A DNA stretch of 64,000 nucleotides from Ferrimicrobium sp. (GTDB lineage Bacteria; Actinomycetota; Acidimicrobiia; Acidimicrobiales; Acidimicrobiaceae), in assembly GCF_027364955.1 (NCBI RefSeq), contig NZ_DAHXOI010000008.1, forward strand, positions 55,334-119,333, in the 5' to 3' direction. The translations under genes were made by a program, and so were the position numbers. Below are positions 36,760 to 46,857 of the stretch, one piece after another. Below the pieces are notes generated by a model. That model worked only from the letters and a program-made list of their open reading frames with translations. It was not told where the DNA came from and made no database searches. How positions within the stretch are numbered: position 1 is the first letter of the stretch; every line of letters begins with the position of its first letter.

Positions 36760-37923
36760 GTGGCTGAAATAGAGATCGGAATTGGGAAGTCGGGCCGACG
36801 TGCCTATGGCTTTGATGATATTGCAATCGTACCGTCTCGAAGAACGAGAGATCCCGAGGATGTAGATATCTCCTGGGAGATCGATGCGTTCAGATTTGAA
36901 CTTCCCTTTCTTGCATCGGCGATGGACGGGGTGGTCTCACCTGCGACGGCCATTGAGATCGGTCGACTCGGTGGTCTGGGTGTGTTGAACCTTGAAGGAT
37001 TGTGGACCCGCTACGAAGACCCTGACCCTATTTTTGCCGAGATCGCTTCGTTGCCGGCCGAAAAAGCTACCGCACGCATGCAAGAGGTCTACCAAGAGCC
37101 CATCAAGGAGTCGCTCGTTACCGAACGCATTCGTCAGATCAAGGCTGAGGGGATTGTGGTGGCTGCCTCGGTTACTCCTCAGCGGACACAACCGCTCCTC
37201 AAGTCTATTCTTGCGGGCGAATTAGATATCCTCGTCATCCAGGGTACCGTCGTCTCAGCTGAACATGTTTCGCGGTCGGAAGAACCATTGAACTTGAAGA
37301 AGTTTATTCGTGAGCTTGAGATTCCGGTGATCGTCGGCGGCTGCGCCTCCTATCAGGCTGCGCTGCACCTCATGCGCACCGGTGCTGTTGGCGTGCTGGT
37401 GGGTGTTGGCCCAGGCAACGCCTGCACCACGCGGGCGGTGCTTGGTCTTGGCGTTCCGCAGGCGACAGCGATTGCTGACGCTGCCGCGGCGAGGATGCGC
37501 CATCTCGATGAAACCGGTGTGTATGTGCATGTGATCGCCGATGGTGGCATGTCCAAGGGCGGTGACGTCTCCAAGGCCATCGCAGTTGGTGCGGATGCGG
37601 TGATGATGGGGTCTCCTCTCGCTTCAGCCTACGAAGCACCTGGGCGTGGTTTTCACTGGGGAATGGCGACATTTCATCCAACCCTTCCTCGAGGCACTCG
37701 CGTGCGTACCGAGACGCGCGGATCGCTCAAAGAGATTCTTGTTGGTCCAGCTCATGAGAACGACGGCCGCATGAACCTCTTTGGAGCTCTTCGAACCTCG
37801 ATGGCGACCTGTGGCTACGAGACGATTAAGGAGTTCCAGAAGGCGGAGGTCATGGTTGCCCCGGCGCTGCAGACAGAAGGAAAGGCCCTACAACAGGCAC
37901 AGCATGTTGGCATGGGGCATTAG
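36760..37923 (+). CDS. guaB3: GuaB3-type IMP dehydrogenase/GMP reductase family protein
   Basis: The 387-aa product starts at a GTG ([20 protein letters not shown]) with GGAGGA 4 nt upstream. It has a (beta/alpha)8 IMPDH-type barrel without CBS domains: [20 protein letters not shown] near 50, the catalytic-cysteine loop [20 protein letters not shown] near 222, [20 protein letters not shown] near 263, [11 protein letters not shown], and a closing region typical of the actinobacterial GuaB3 paralogue. Biochemical activity differs between studied family members, so it could be an IMP dehydrogenase or something related. It overlaps guaA by 1 nt; no guaB2-type full IMPDH is seen nearby. Confidence 0.9.
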   Translation: MAEIEIGIGKSGRRAYGFDDIAIVPSRRTRDPEDVDISWEIDAFRFELPFLASAMDGVVSPATAIEIGRLGGLGVLNLEGLWTRYEDPDPIFAEIASLPAEKATARMQEVYQEPIKESLVTERIRQIKAEGIVVAASVTPQRTQPLLKSILAGELDILVIQGTVVSAEHVSRSEEPLNLKKFIRELEIPVIVGGCASYQAALHLMRTGAVGVLVGVGPGNACTTRAVLGLGVPQATAIADAAAARMRHLDETGVYVHVIADGGMSKGGDVSKAIAVGADAVMMGSPLASAYEAPGRGFHWGMATFHPTLPRGTRVRTETRGSLKEILVGPAHENDGRMNLFGALRTSMATCGYETIKEFQKAEVMVAPALQTEGKALQQAQHVGMGH

Positions 37924-39473
37924 TGGAGAGTTCTCGCGAGGCGCCAGTCATCGTCATTGACTTCGGGGCGCAGTACGCTCAGTTGATCGCCCGACGGGTT
38001 CGCGAACTGCATGTGTACTCCGAGATCGTCGGGCATGAGGTGACCGCGGCCGAGCTTCTTGCGCGAGGAGCACGAGCGATTATTCTTTCTGGTGGCCCAA
38101 AGTCGGTCTGGGTTGAGGGTGCCCCGACGCTCGATCCAGCCATCTACGATCTGGGTCTCCCGATGCTCGGTATCTGTTACGGCGCACAGCTGATGGCCCA
38201 AAGCCTCGGCGGGCGTGTGGAACGGACACCAGCCGGTGAGTATGGGCGCACTACTATTGCACAGCTCTCACCGGGTGTTGGTACGCTTTTGGCGGACCTT
38301 CCGGACTCCTTTGCATCCTGGATGAGCCATCAAGATACCATGGTCCTACCGCCAAGTGGTGCGATCGTCACGGCCTCGACGGCACACTCATCAGTTGCGT
38401 GTTTTGAGGATTCCACGCGCGCCCGCTATGGTGTACAGTTTCACCCTGAGGTCTCCCACGGAGAGCATGGGCGTGAGGTACTCAGTAATTTTCTCTTCCG
38501 GGCTGCAAGGCTTGAGCCGAAATGGACCAACTTCTCGATTATCGAGGAGTCGATCTCACAAATCCGTAGCCAGGTCGGGGATCGCAATGTGCTGTGCGCA
38601 CTCTCAGGTGGAGTTGATTCCACCGTTGCCGCTGTGCTGACCCATGAAGCTGTCGGCGACCAGCTAACGTGTGTCTTTGTCGATACTGGGTTGCTGCGTG
38701 AGGGTGAGGCCGATCAGGTGGTCGCCCTCTTTTCCTCTCAATTCCACATCAAACTCGTGGTAGTCGATGCTGCACAACGCTTTCTGTCGGCATTGGCTGG
38801 CGTGTTGGATCCCGAGCTCAAACGCAAGACGATCGGGAATCTCTTTATTCGCACGTTTGAGGAGGCGTCCCTCGATATCGATGCTGGAGGGTTTCTCGTC
38901 CAGGGAACGCTCTATCCCGATGTCATCGAATCAGGGAACGGTTCCGCCGCGCTCATCAAGAGCCATCACAATGTTGGCGGGCTGCCAAGCGACATGACAT
39001 TTTCCCTGGTCGAGCCGTTACGGTTTCTCTTCAAAGATGAGGTCCGCGCTATCGGTGTCGAGCTTGGTATTCCCGAAGAGGTCGTCTGGCGACAGCCCTT
39101 CCCTGGCCCAGGACTCGCCGTGCGCATTGTTGGAGAGGTCACCGCGGAGGCTGTCGCCCGGGTGCGGGCAGCGGATAGGATCGTCCGCGAGGAGATCCTG
39201 CACGCGGGGCTTGGCCGATCCATGTGGCAGTATTTCGCCGTGTTGGCTCCCTCGTTGCGTAGCGTAGGAGTCTCTGGTGATGAACGAACCTACGATGCGC
39301 CCATTATCGTACGTGCTGTTGACTCCGACGATGCCATGACGGCCGACTGGGCTCGCCTTCCCTATGAGGTCTTAGATGTGATTGCGCATCGGATCGTAGG
39401 TGAGGTGGATGGAGTCAATCGGGTGGTCTATGACATCACCTCAAAACCACCGGGAACGATTGAGTGGGAGTAG
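37923..39473 (+). CDS. guaA: GMP synthase (glutamine-hydrolysing)
   Basis: Converts XMP to GMP. The 516-aa product starts at a GTG and joins a class I glutamine amidotransferase (about 1-200; nucleophile Cys85 in [21 protein letters not shown] near 173) to an ATP pyrophosphatase domain (PP-loop [14 protein letters not shown] near 222) and the C-terminal dimerisation domain ([17 protein letters not shown] near 390; closing [13 protein letters not shown]). It is coupled to guaB3 and followed after 3 nt by pcrA. Confidence 0.97.
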   Translation: MESSREAPVIVIDFGAQYAQLIARRVRELHVYSEIVGHEVTAAELLARGARAIILSGGPKSVWVEGAPTLDPAIYDLGLPMLGICYGAQLMAQSLGGRVERTPAGEYGRTTIAQLSPGVGTLLADLPDSFASWMSHQDTMVLPPSGAIVTASTAHSSVACFEDSTRARYGVQFHPEVSHGEHGREVLSNFLFRAARLEPKWTNFSIIEESISQIRSQVGDRNVLCALSGGVDSTVAAVLTHEAVGDQLTCVFVDTGLLREGEADQVVALFSSQFHIKLVVVDAAQRFLSALAGVLDPELKRKTIGNLFIRTFEEASLDIDAGGFLVQGTLYPDVIESGNGSAALIKSHHNVGGLPSDMTFSLVEPLRFLFKDEVRAIGVELGIPEEVVWRQPFPGPGLAVRIVGEVTAEAVARVRAADRIVREEILHAGLGRSMWQYFAVLAPSLRSVGVSGDERTYDAPIIVRAVDSDDAMTADWARLPYEVLDVIAHRIVGEVDGVNRVVYDITSKPPGTIEWE

Positions 39474-39476
39474 CTT

Positions 39477-41624
39477 TTGACGGCTGAGGCTAGCCGACAG
39501 GTCTTAGAGGGTCTGAACGATCGTCAACGAGAGGCGGTCTCAACCCTGGATGGTCCTGTTCTTGTTGTGGCTGGCGCCGGTTCAGGCAAGACGCGGGTAC
39601 TGACTCGCCGGGTGGTCTATCTCCTCGAGCATGGCATCGCTCCGAATGAGATCCTAGCGATCACGTTCACCAATAAGGCAGCTCGCGAGATGGCTGAACG
39701 CGTCCATGAGCTGGTGAGCATCGAGGCCTCGCAGGCGCTGTGGATATCGACCTTCCACTCTGCTTGTAGTCGAATCTTGCGTGTGCACCCAGAGCTTGGT
39801 CGACTCCGATCAGGTTTCACCATCTATGACGCCGATGACGCGAGACGTCTGCTCGAGCGTACGATTCGTAGCTTAGAACTTGACACCAAACGTTTCCCCG
39901 CACGGGCCGTTATGGCCAAGATCAGCTCAGCTAAGGCCGATCTGATCGGACCTCGCGAGATGGCGGTTGATGCGGTGGGGGCCTACGACCGTTTGGTGGC
40001 AACCCTCTATCAGGCATATGAAGACGCGCTTATCGCCAACAATGCGGTTGACTTCGACAATCTTGTCAACTTAGTCGTGACCGGACTTCGCGAACATCCG
40101 GGAGTGCGTGAGTACTATCAACGTCGGTTTCGTTACCTGTTAGTTGATGAATACCAGGATACCAATCGGGCCCAGAATGAGCTCATCTCCATTCTGGCCG
40201 AGCCCGAGAAGAATATCTTTGTCGTCGGTGACTCGGATCAGTCGATCTATGGCTTCCGTGGAGCGGATCTTGGCAATATCATCGGTTTCTCGGAGCGTCT
40301 TCCGGCGACCCGTACGATCGCACTCGAACAGAACTATCGTTCGACAAACGCCATTCTCGAACTCGCCAACACCCTGATCACGCACAATGCTCTCCGGCAC
40401 GACAAAACACTTTGGTCAGAACTTGGGCAGGGAGAACTACCACTCTATTTTGTGGCCCAGGACGACCGCCAGGAGGCGGAGTTTGTGGTGTCCCAGCTCG
40501 TGGCGCTGCTCTCCAGTGGATCCAGCCTCCGTGACATTGCGGTGATCTACCGCACGAATGCGCAAAGCCGAGTCCTTGAAGAGGAGCTCTCGAAGGCTGG
40601 CATTCCCTACCGCGTGGTCGGCGGGGTGCGTTTCTACGATCGTCGCGAGATTCGTGATATCTTGGCCTATCTACGTATTTTGGTGAATCCAGATGACGAC
40701 GTAGCGCTCTTGCGGGTGATTAACACCCCACATCGGGGTATTGGAGCCGGCACCCAAGAACAGCTTGCGACTGCAGCCCGTACCCGAAACGTCTCAATGC
40801 TGCATGCCTTGGAACTCTTCTCTGCCGATGAGCTCGGGCTCTCTTCGAGGGCCGCCAAGGCGCTGACGCACTTCATGGAGTTGCTCACCTATCTTCGCCA
40901 GCAGGTCCAAGAGGGGGCTCTCGCACCGCTTGTGCTTGACGAGGTGATTGAACGTACCGAGTACGTCGACCTGATCAACGAGGAGGATCCACTCACGGCC
41001 GAGGGAAGGCTCGAGAACTTGGCGGAGCTGCGCCGAGTCGCTGGGGAGGCTGACTCGCTCGAGGCCTTCTTGGAGCAGACCGCGCTCTTTAGCGCGATCG
41101 ACGCCGATCTCGATCAATCGAGTATGACCCTCATGACCGTGCATATGGCCAAGGGACTTGAGTTCCCAATCGTCTTTGTCGTAGGACTTGAGGAGGGGAT
41201 CTTCCCTCATATGCGATCGTTAACCTCTCCTAGTCAGATCGAGGAGGAACGGCGCCTGCTCTACGTTGCGGTGACCCGGGCGAAGGAACGCCTCATGATC
41301 TCCTCTGCGCGCCGACGGAGTTTTCAAGGGAGCGTGATCTACAATCCAGAGAGTCGCTTTATCACGGATCTGCCTGATGGTGTCTATCGACGTTTGGAGT
41401 CGCTGGAGTACTCCTCCCTTCCTCTACCAGAGCCTCGGCAACCACAACGGTCTGGACAGCCAGCGCCGTATCGAGTTGGAGACAGGGTCTTTCATGTCCG
41501 TTACGGTGAGGGAGAAGTGCGGGCGATTCGGGAACGCTCGGTCGATCGTGAAGTCGTCGTCTACTTCGATGCCGCAGGTGAGCGAGTCTTTTTCGGATCG
41601 ATGGCCAAGCTAAAGTTGGTGTAA
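39477..41624 (+). CDS. pcrA: UvrD/PcrA-type superfamily 1A DNA helicase
   Basis: 3'-5' helicase in repair and replication restart. The 715-aa product has all SF1A motifs: Q motif LNDRQREAVS, Walker A AGAGSGKTRVLTRR near 33, LLVDEYQDTNRAQNELIS near 218, GDSDQSIYGFRGAD, LEQNYRSTNAI, MTVHMAKGLEFPIVFVVGLE near 555 and RRLLYVAVTRAKERL near 605. The C-terminal ~50 residues (YRVGDRVFHVRYGEGEVRAI) are the Tudor-like RNA-polymerase-binding domain typical of PcrA/UvrD. The start is a TTG at 39477 with GGGAG upstream; I see no better in-frame start that keeps the Q motif. Confidence 0.96.
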   Translation: MTAEASRQVLEGLNDRQREAVSTLDGPVLVVAGAGSGKTRVLTRRVVYLLEHGIAPNEILAITFTNKAAREMAERVHELVSIEASQALWISTFHSACSRILRVHPELGRLRSGFTIYDADDARRLLERTIRSLELDTKRFPARAVMAKISSAKADLIGPREMAVDAVGAYDRLVATLYQAYEDALIANNAVDFDNLVNLVVTGLREHPGVREYYQRRFRYLLVDEYQDTNRAQNELISILAEPEKNIFVVGDSDQSIYGFRGADLGNIIGFSERLPATRTIALEQNYRSTNAILELANTLITHNALRHDKTLWSELGQGELPLYFVAQDDRQEAEFVVSQLVALLSSGSSLRDIAVIYRTNAQSRVLEEELSKAGIPYRVVGGVRFYDRREIRDILAYLRILVNPDDDVALLRVINTPHRGIGAGTQEQLATAARTRNVSMLHALELFSADELGLSSRAAKALTHFMELLTYLRQQVQEGALAPLVLDEVIERTEYVDLINEEDPLTAEGRLENLAELRRVAGEADSLEAFLEQTALFSAIDADLDQSSMTLMTVHMAKGLEFPIVFVVGLEEGIFPHMRSLTSPSQIEEERRLLYVAVTRAKERLMISSARRRSFQGSVIYNPESRFITDLPDGVYRRLESLEYSSLPLPEPRQPQRSGQPAPYRVGDRVFHVRYGEGEVRAIRERSVDREVVVYFDAAGERVFFGSMAKLKLV

Positions 41625-41870
41625 GCTCCAAACCGAGGATCTGAGTCCTACCGCAGTGACGGGCTGGGTCTCCGAGGCGCACGCATCGCTGCTGCTTTGG
41701 TCTCGTGCATAGCCGACCAATGCGTGGCCAAGGACTCTCCAATGGGGGGTCTCTCTTCGCGCCCATCCCTTGGAATCTGCTTTAGTACCACTAAACGGCG
41801 CCGATAGGGTGAGGACAGACAAGGTAGGCCAATAGTAGGTGCCACCGGGTGGCAGGAATCTACGTGTCAT
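41610..41870 (-). CDS. Possible small protein, unknown
   Basis: An 86-aa frame starts at an ATG at 41870 with GAGGAG at a good 5-nt spacing (minus strand), begins MTRRFLPPGGTYYWPTLSVL and ends overlapping the last 15 nt of pcrA. No family is recognised. The only support is the ribosome binding site and lack of another gene in this gap, so it may be spurious. Confidence 0.25.
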   Translation of the reverse strand: MTRRFLPPGGTYYWPTLSVLTLSAPFSGTKADSKGWARRETPHWRVLGHALVGYARDQSSSDACASETQPVTAVGLRSSVWSLHQL

Positions 41871-41975
41871 GGTATCTCCTCGGCTAGAGGAAGACGAGGC
41901 TTCATCTACTTTCCGGTGAGGCGTCGACATGAACGAGGTCCTGTCTTCACGTGGCCGGATGCAGGAGCAGATGGC

Positions 41976-44012
41976 ATGAGTGCAGGACGTACTTACCGTG
42001 TACTTGGGAGATTGTGCGGTGTCGATGTGAGCAATAACATCGCCAGGATCTCAACCCTCGCCGAGACGGTGAACGAGTATCGTATACGGAGTTTTCGACG
42101 ACAGCCGAACGCTGTTAGTGTGCTCGCGGTGCTCGCGGTGCTCGCGGTGCTCTCGTCACTGTTGTGGGTCTACTGGATCGTGACACATCTGTTGCACGGT
42201 ACGAATATCTTCTTGGCGATTGGCCTCGTGATCGTCCAGGTGTATGCAATTGTCTCACTGGTTCTCTCGTTGATCTATCGATTAGCCGCCCAGCGGCGGA
42301 AAGATCCGGTCCTGCACCCTCCAAGGCACTGGCCCACGATCGACGTCTTTATCACCACCTACGACGAGGAACCGGAATTGTTGTTCCCGACTATTGTGAG
42401 TGCGAAAGAGCTGCAGGGGGAGCATAGGGTCTGGGTGCTCGATGATGGTAGGCGCGAGAGTGTCGGTGCGCTCGCACGGTCACTGGGAGTTGGTTACCTC
42501 ACGCGACCAGACAATTCCCACGCGAAGGCGGGCAACATCAATCACGCACTGGAGGTGACCGACGGGGAGCTGATTCTCACGCTCGACGCCGATCATGTGG
42601 TGTTGCCGTCCATGCTCACCGATCTCGTAGGGCTCTTCGACGACGCCTCGGTCGCCCTGGTCCAGACGCCGCACGAGTTTGCCAATACCGATTCGGTCCA
42701 GCACTATTCACGTTTTCGTCACGAGCAGTCACTCTTCTTTCGCGTACTTATGGAGAGCAAGGATGAGATGAACGCCGCCTTCTGGTGCGGTTCTGCGGCG
42801 ATCTTGCGTAGGTCGGCCCTCCTCGAAATCGGGGGAGTCGCTGTTGAGACGGTTGCAGAGGATTATCATACCTCCATCAAGCTGATTAAGAAGGGCTGGA
42901 CGACCCGGTATGTCAACACCACCTACGTGTTGGGGATGGCGCCAGGTGATCTGAACTCCTATCTGATTCAACGAGATCGATGGGCGAGAGGGAATCTCTC
43001 GGTGCTTCGCTCCGTCGATAACCCACTGATCGCCAAGGGGCTCACGCTCAAACAGCGCATCGCCTTCTCGGAAAGTCTTTTTGCCTATGGATCTGGAGTG
43101 ATGCGCCTCCTCCTGTTGTTGGTGCTGGTGTTGACCCTCACCACGGGGCAGATCCCCATCTCCGCAACGGTTGATGATCTTGTGTTTTTGTGGTTACCAG
43201 CCTTCTTGCTCAACGAGTTTGTCTTCTCCTTGCTCGCTCAGGGGTACTCCCTCAATCCTGAGTTCCTCCACTTTGAAACCCTTACGATGGAGATCTTTAC
43301 CAAAGCTTGGAAGGCCGTGATCTTTCGTAAGACCAACCGCTCCTTCAAAGTCACGCCCAAGACGGCAAGTGATGCCGGTGGAATCTCGGCCCTGTACCAA
43401 CTCAAATGGGTCATCGTCATCACCTGCCTGCTCGTTGTTGGGGTGGTGGGGCAATTTACAGGCTTGGTTCCACGCCTGCCTGGTCTCGCTGATTGGCTGG
43501 TGCCCCTATTGGCAATCATTGAGATCCGTCGGATGCTTCGTACGATGTTGTTGGTGAGCGGACGGCGCCAGCAGCGCTTTCATTATCGTGTCGATTGTTT
43601 GGTGCCATGCGAAGTCATGCTCAGTGAACCTCAGGCCGACGAAGTCTACGGCACGGTGGTAAATGTGAGTTTGGCCGGCGCCGGTATTGTGACCAATACC
43701 GCGCTGTCGGTCGAACGAGGTACTCGGGTCGTGGTGTTCATGCGCTTTGATGGCGACAATGTCCAGTGTGCCGGTGAGGTGCGATCGATAAAGGCTAGGA
43801 CACTGGGGGTCGTGTTCACCGACCTCTCCCCTGACGATCGGTATAAGATCGTGCAGCACACCTATGCTAATGACTTCCGGTCGCAGCTGATCGACACCTC
43901 TCAAGATGACATCGGCGAGGCAGCGTTCTCCGAGCTCGAGAGCGAGGAACCTCAACTGCACATCTTGGCACCCCTGTCGGACTCCGAGAAGGTCGATGAT
44001 ATCGCTGGATAA
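41976..44012 (+). CDS. Cellulose-synthase-like membrane glycosyltransferase with C-terminal PilZ domain
   Basis: The 678-aa product (ATG at 41976, AGGAG 8 nt upstream; a GTG at 41916 is less likely) is BcsA-like. Two N-terminal membrane segments (about 48-105) precede a GT2 domain with PTIDVFITTYDEEPELL, the DxD-type motif TLDADHVV near 206, the acceptor-site Asp in VAEDYHTSIK near 300 and QRDRWARG near 344 (QxxRW). More membrane segments follow (about 385-530). A PilZ domain at about 545-640 has RFHYR (RxxxR) and NVSLAGAG (NxSxxG), the c-di-GMP ligands. Predicted: c-di-GMP-controlled exopolysaccharide synthase. Adjacent bcsB/bcsC-type genes are absent, so the product polymer is unknown. Confidence 0.9.
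   Translation: MSAGRTYRVLGRLCGVDVSNNIARISTLAETVNEYRIRSFRRQPNAVSVLAVLAVLAVLSSLLWVYWIVTHLLHGTNIFLAIGLVIVQVYAIVSLVLSLIYRLAAQRRKDPVLHPPRHWPTIDVFITTYDEEPELLFPTIVSAKELQGEHRVWVLDDGRRESVGALARSLGVGYLTRPDNSHAKAGNINHALEVTDGELILTLDADHVVLPSMLTDLVGLFDDASVALVQTPHEFANTDSVQHYSRFRHEQSLFFRVLMESKDEMNAAFWCGSAAILRRSALLEIGGVAVETVAEDYHTSIKLIKKGWTTRYVNTTYVLGMAPGDLNSYLIQRDRWARGNLSVLRSVDNPLIAKGLTLKQRIAFSESLFAYGSGVMRLLLLLVLVLTLTTGQIPISATVDDLVFLWLPAFLLNEFVFSLLAQGYSLNPEFLHFETLTMEIFTKAWKAVIFRKTNRSFKVTPKTASDAGGISALYQLKWVIVITCLLVVGVVGQFTGLVPRLPGLADWLVPLLAIIEIRRMLRTMLLVSGRRQQRFHYRVDCLVPCEVMLSEPQADEVYGTVVNVSLAGAGIVTNTALSVERGTRVVVFMRFDGDNVQCAGEVRSIKARTLGVVFTDLSPDDRYKIVQHTYANDFRSQLIDTSQDDIGEAAFSELESEEPQLHILAPLSDSEKVDDIAG
42120..42146 (+). 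repeat. 9-bp tandem repeat, three copies, in the first membrane segment of the PilZ synthase
   Basis: GTGCTCGCG occurs three times in tandem and encodes VLA three times within a hydrophobic stretch (VLAVLAVLAVL). The frame is kept, so the membrane helix has been lengthened by duplication. Confidence 0.95.
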
Positions 44013-44215
44013 CCTACCAGGGTCATGAACGGGTAGTTCAGTCAAGTGTCGCTATCGTTGGTGTCGCACGCTGGCAGGACTCCAGCGATAGGCCGATCTT
44101 GTGTGGAGAGACGGATGGGTCAGGCGATGTCATTGAACCTCTTCGCCAGCATTGCCACGGTGAATAGGCCTTTTGACCCTATTTCATCGACTATCGACGA
44201 ACTACGATTATACAC

Positions 44216-45361
44216 ATGGAACGAGTTGGATCTGACACAGCGACGCAAGGATTGTCTGGTGACGATCCAGGATGGCTTGCCTGCCTGAGTCCTGGATGGT
44301 TTGGTGCAGTGATGGGTACCGGCATCATTGCCGTGATCGCTGCGGAGGATCCGGGCCATATCGCCAGCCTGAATGCAAGTATGCGTGATGCAGCCTACGG
44401 TGCTGCAGTGCTCGCTGCACTTCTGGCGGTGCTGCTGATTGTTCCGTATCTGCTGCGATGGATCATCTATCCGGCGCGCTCATGGGCGAGTCTCAAAGAT
44501 CCACAGAGTGGACCGTTGCACGGCACGGTGCCGGGTGGAGTGCTCGTTCTTTCGGTCGTCGCAGCTACGGTCGGTCCGCGCGTTCTATCATCGAGTGCAA
44601 CCGCCACGTTGATTGAGGTCCTCGACGGTATTGGTATCCCGTTGGCTCTGCTCATTAGCATCCTCTTTGCGTATCTTCTGTTCACGCTCGATCATCATGA
44701 TCGCCAGGAGGTGAATGGAGGTTGGTTCATTCCTCCGGTTGTGACGATCATCGTGCCTGTGGTCCTCGTCCCGCTCATGCGACTCGTGGGTGCATCGGGG
44801 GTTCGGCTACTGCTCTTTACGGGCTACTCCTTCCTCGGTGTGGGACTGATTTTGTTTGTGCTCGTTCTGGCGATGTTGCACGATCGTATGGTTACGCAAC
44901 CGCTGCCAGCGGCGACGATGGCGCCGTCCCTCTGGATCGTGCTTGGCCCGGCAGGGGTGGGAGCGGCTGCTTTGTTGGATCTAGCGCACGTTGCACAAAT
45001 GGTGCTTGGTCCCTCCGCCCAGGCTATCGGCCCTCTTTCCATGATTGGAGCCACGCTTCTCTGGGGTTTTGGCGGTTGGTCACTTCTCGTGGCATTGGCC
45101 TTGCTCGGGCGGTATCTCCGCCAAGGAGGCATTCCCTATGGAGTGGGGTGGTGGGGCTTTACCTTTCCGGTGGGGGCGTTGACCGTCGCGACCGTCTCGC
45201 TCGGACAGATCTGGACATTGCCCATCATCGGTGATGTGGCGTTCGCCTTGTTCGTGTTGCTGGTGGTGCTCTGGTTGGGTGTGAGCGCTTCGACGCTTGG
45301 CTCTCTGCTGGGCGGACGTCGACAACTTCCCGCAACGATCTCTGCCCCCTCGTCATCGTAG
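44216..45361 (+). CDS. TDT-family (TehA/SLAC1-like) membrane transporter
   Basis: The 381-aa product has about ten hydrophobic helices and the family opening SPGWFGAVMGTGIIA at about 25-39, typical of the TDT group (TehA, Mae1, SLAC1) that moves C4-dicarboxylates, sulfite or anions. Charged conserved residues needed to pick a substrate cannot be read with certainty. The ATG at 44216 has no Shine-Dalgarno; TACGAT at 44203-44208 lies 7 nt upstream and could be the -10 of a leaderless mRNA. The adjacent PilZ synthase is 203 nt upstream; a functional link is not evident. Confidence 0.85.
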   Translation: MERVGSDTATQGLSGDDPGWLACLSPGWFGAVMGTGIIAVIAAEDPGHIASLNASMRDAAYGAAVLAALLAVLLIVPYLLRWIIYPARSWASLKDPQSGPLHGTVPGGVLVLSVVAATVGPRVLSSSATATLIEVLDGIGIPLALLISILFAYLLFTLDHHDRQEVNGGWFIPPVVTIIVPVVLVPLMRLVGASGVRLLLFTGYSFLGVGLILFVLVLAMLHDRMVTQPLPAATMAPSLWIVLGPAGVGAAALLDLAHVAQMVLGPSAQAIGPLSMIGATLLWGFGGWSLLVALALLGRYLRQGGIPYGVGWWGFTFPVGALTVATVSLGQIWTLPIIGDVAFALFVLLVVLWLGVSASTLGSLLGGRRQLPATISAPSSS

Positions 45362-46062
45362 TACAACTTCGAGGTGTGCGCCACGTACAGGTACAACAGC
45401 TAGATCGTACAGGTCTATCGATTGATGAATCGCTTGAGGTTGATCCGCTCGGTGTCTCTCGTGACCGATGGTTGGTGCGGTTTACCTCGGGGACGTACTC
45501 TGTTAGCGCGTACGTGTGTGGTCCAGGGTACTTCCGTTCGTAGCCTGCCATTGTCGATCACCGACCTACGTTCATGGGGTTATCAAAATCGCCGAGCCTT
45601 AGGCATTTGGGTGACGAGGCTGCACCTGTGGTATCCGTGAGGGTAGCGCACCGCAACCTCTTCTCGTAGCCGAAGTGCAATGCCTATCTACGAGGTGTGG
45701 GGTGGTCGCTGGCGTGGGTCACCAACCCACCCGTCGGTAGCTAGGGCTTCCATTACGATAGTCGTTGGAACACTCGCGCCGTTTCCGGAGTTCTTGGAGA
45801 ACTGATCGGTGGAAGAGACCCACCTAAAAAGCACATGTTCTGTCGCAAAGGTACGACTCGGAAACGTGCTCAGGTGTAGAGCGGCAGCGGTAAGGAGACC
45901 CTGTGGGACGATCTCGTTATACCTATGGAACGCGTTGGTGAGCCACCCCTTGCGGTGTTGGCGGCAATGACGGTATCGCCAATTTACGACATCGAGATTC
46001 GACGTGTCTAGTCGCCAACGTTGAATCCATTGCGATATTGCCGTACTGTCCTCGGTTTGTGG
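45362..46062. other. Gene-poor 700-bp stretch with a possible coding relic
   Basis: No convincing intact gene was found. In the frame beginning at 45361, about 59 codons run to a TAG at 45538-45540 and read QLRGVRHVQVQQLDRTGL followed by SLEVDPLGVSRDRWLVRF. This faintly resembles the start of MOSC-domain proteins (…GVxGDRxxxV…) and may be a decayed gene. The remaining ~500 bp holds nothing I recognise. Confidence 0.3.
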
Positions 46063-46857
46063 TCAACGTGTCGTGTCCACCGAAACGGCATCAGGTGCGG
46101 GCCGTGTCGCGGTGACATGTCTTCTGCGAACCAGGAACACGCTCATTACTACCAGCACGAGTACAACTGCGACGTCGATATCACGGGGCGTCACAACGGT
46201 CGAGCCCTGCGCGAGATTACGCATGCTGATGAGGTCGATCATCGCTCCCTTGGTGTCCAGACTCAATCCGGCCAGGCACTGGGTCCGCGATGGGCACGAG
46301 ATCGTGCTAACAAAACCTGCAGGATGATCGACCAAGCCCTGGCCCCGCGGGAGCGTGACCCGACTCCAACTCGCGCCACCGTTGGAGGAACCGAGTAGTA
46401 CGGCAGGGCCAATGCCAGCAAGACCTGTAGCAAGGCATTTAGCTACTGTGGAGCATGAGAGTTGGTTCAGGAGTACATAGTGGCCGACCAGCCCGAGTCC
46501 AGCAGGGAGCGTGACCTGACTCCAACTCGCGCCACCGTTGGTCGAACGAAGAACAACCGCACCCTTGGTACCGTTGCCCGCCGCCAGGCACCGGGTCCGC
46601 GATGGGCAGGTGATGCCAGAAATGCCACTTAAATCCCCAGTCAACCCGAGTCCAGCGGGGAGCCGTGCTGGGTGCATTGGCGAACTGGCTTTGGCAAGAG
46701 CTGGTGCCGGTATGATCGCCAACGATAAGCTCGTCGCGACAAGGATGATCAGAGTGATCAAGAACCGGAACGATGGGTGCCGACAACGCGAGGGACGCGA
46801 CTTAGTCGATGCCGAATCTTGGTTACGAGGCCTGTTTTGGATCAAGTGCACCCCCAT
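46063..46857 (-). CDS. Exported or surface-anchored protein with Asp-box repeats
   Basis: From the ATG at 46857 (GGTGAG upstream) the product is 264 aa. A basic stretch is followed by a signal peptide or anchor (FRFLITLIILVATSLSLAII), then three ~50-residue repeats of the form C-x5-C-L-A ... STNGGASWSxVTLPxGxGL. The SxNGGASW text is an Asp-box (BNR) motif, here with a regular pair of cysteines per repeat (CPSRTRC, CSTVAKC, CPSRTQC). The third repeat lacks the Asp-box. A C-terminal helix (VAVVLVLVVMSVFLV) with a basic tail suggests membrane anchoring. Predicted short beta-propeller-like extracellular protein of unknown role. An upstream in-frame start at 47088 would put 77 residues before the signal and is unlikely. 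Confidence 0.72.
   Translation of the reverse strand: MGVHLIQNRPRNQDSASTKSRPSRCRHPSFRFLITLIILVATSLSLAIIPAPALAKASSPMHPARLPAGLGLTGDLSGISGITCPSRTRCLAAGNGTKGAVVLRSTNGGASWSQVTLPAGLGLVGHYVLLNQLSCSTVAKCLATGLAGIGPAVLLGSSNGGASWSRVTLPRGQGLVDHPAGFVSTISCPSRTQCLAGLSLDTKGAMIDLISMRNLAQGSTVVTPRDIDVAVVLVLVVMSVFLVRRRHVTATRPAPDAVSVDTTR

Noticed and set aside
44046..44288. Plus-strand 80-codon frame before the TDT gene
   Set aside because: It overlaps the TDT gene in another frame, with no domain or ribosome binding site.
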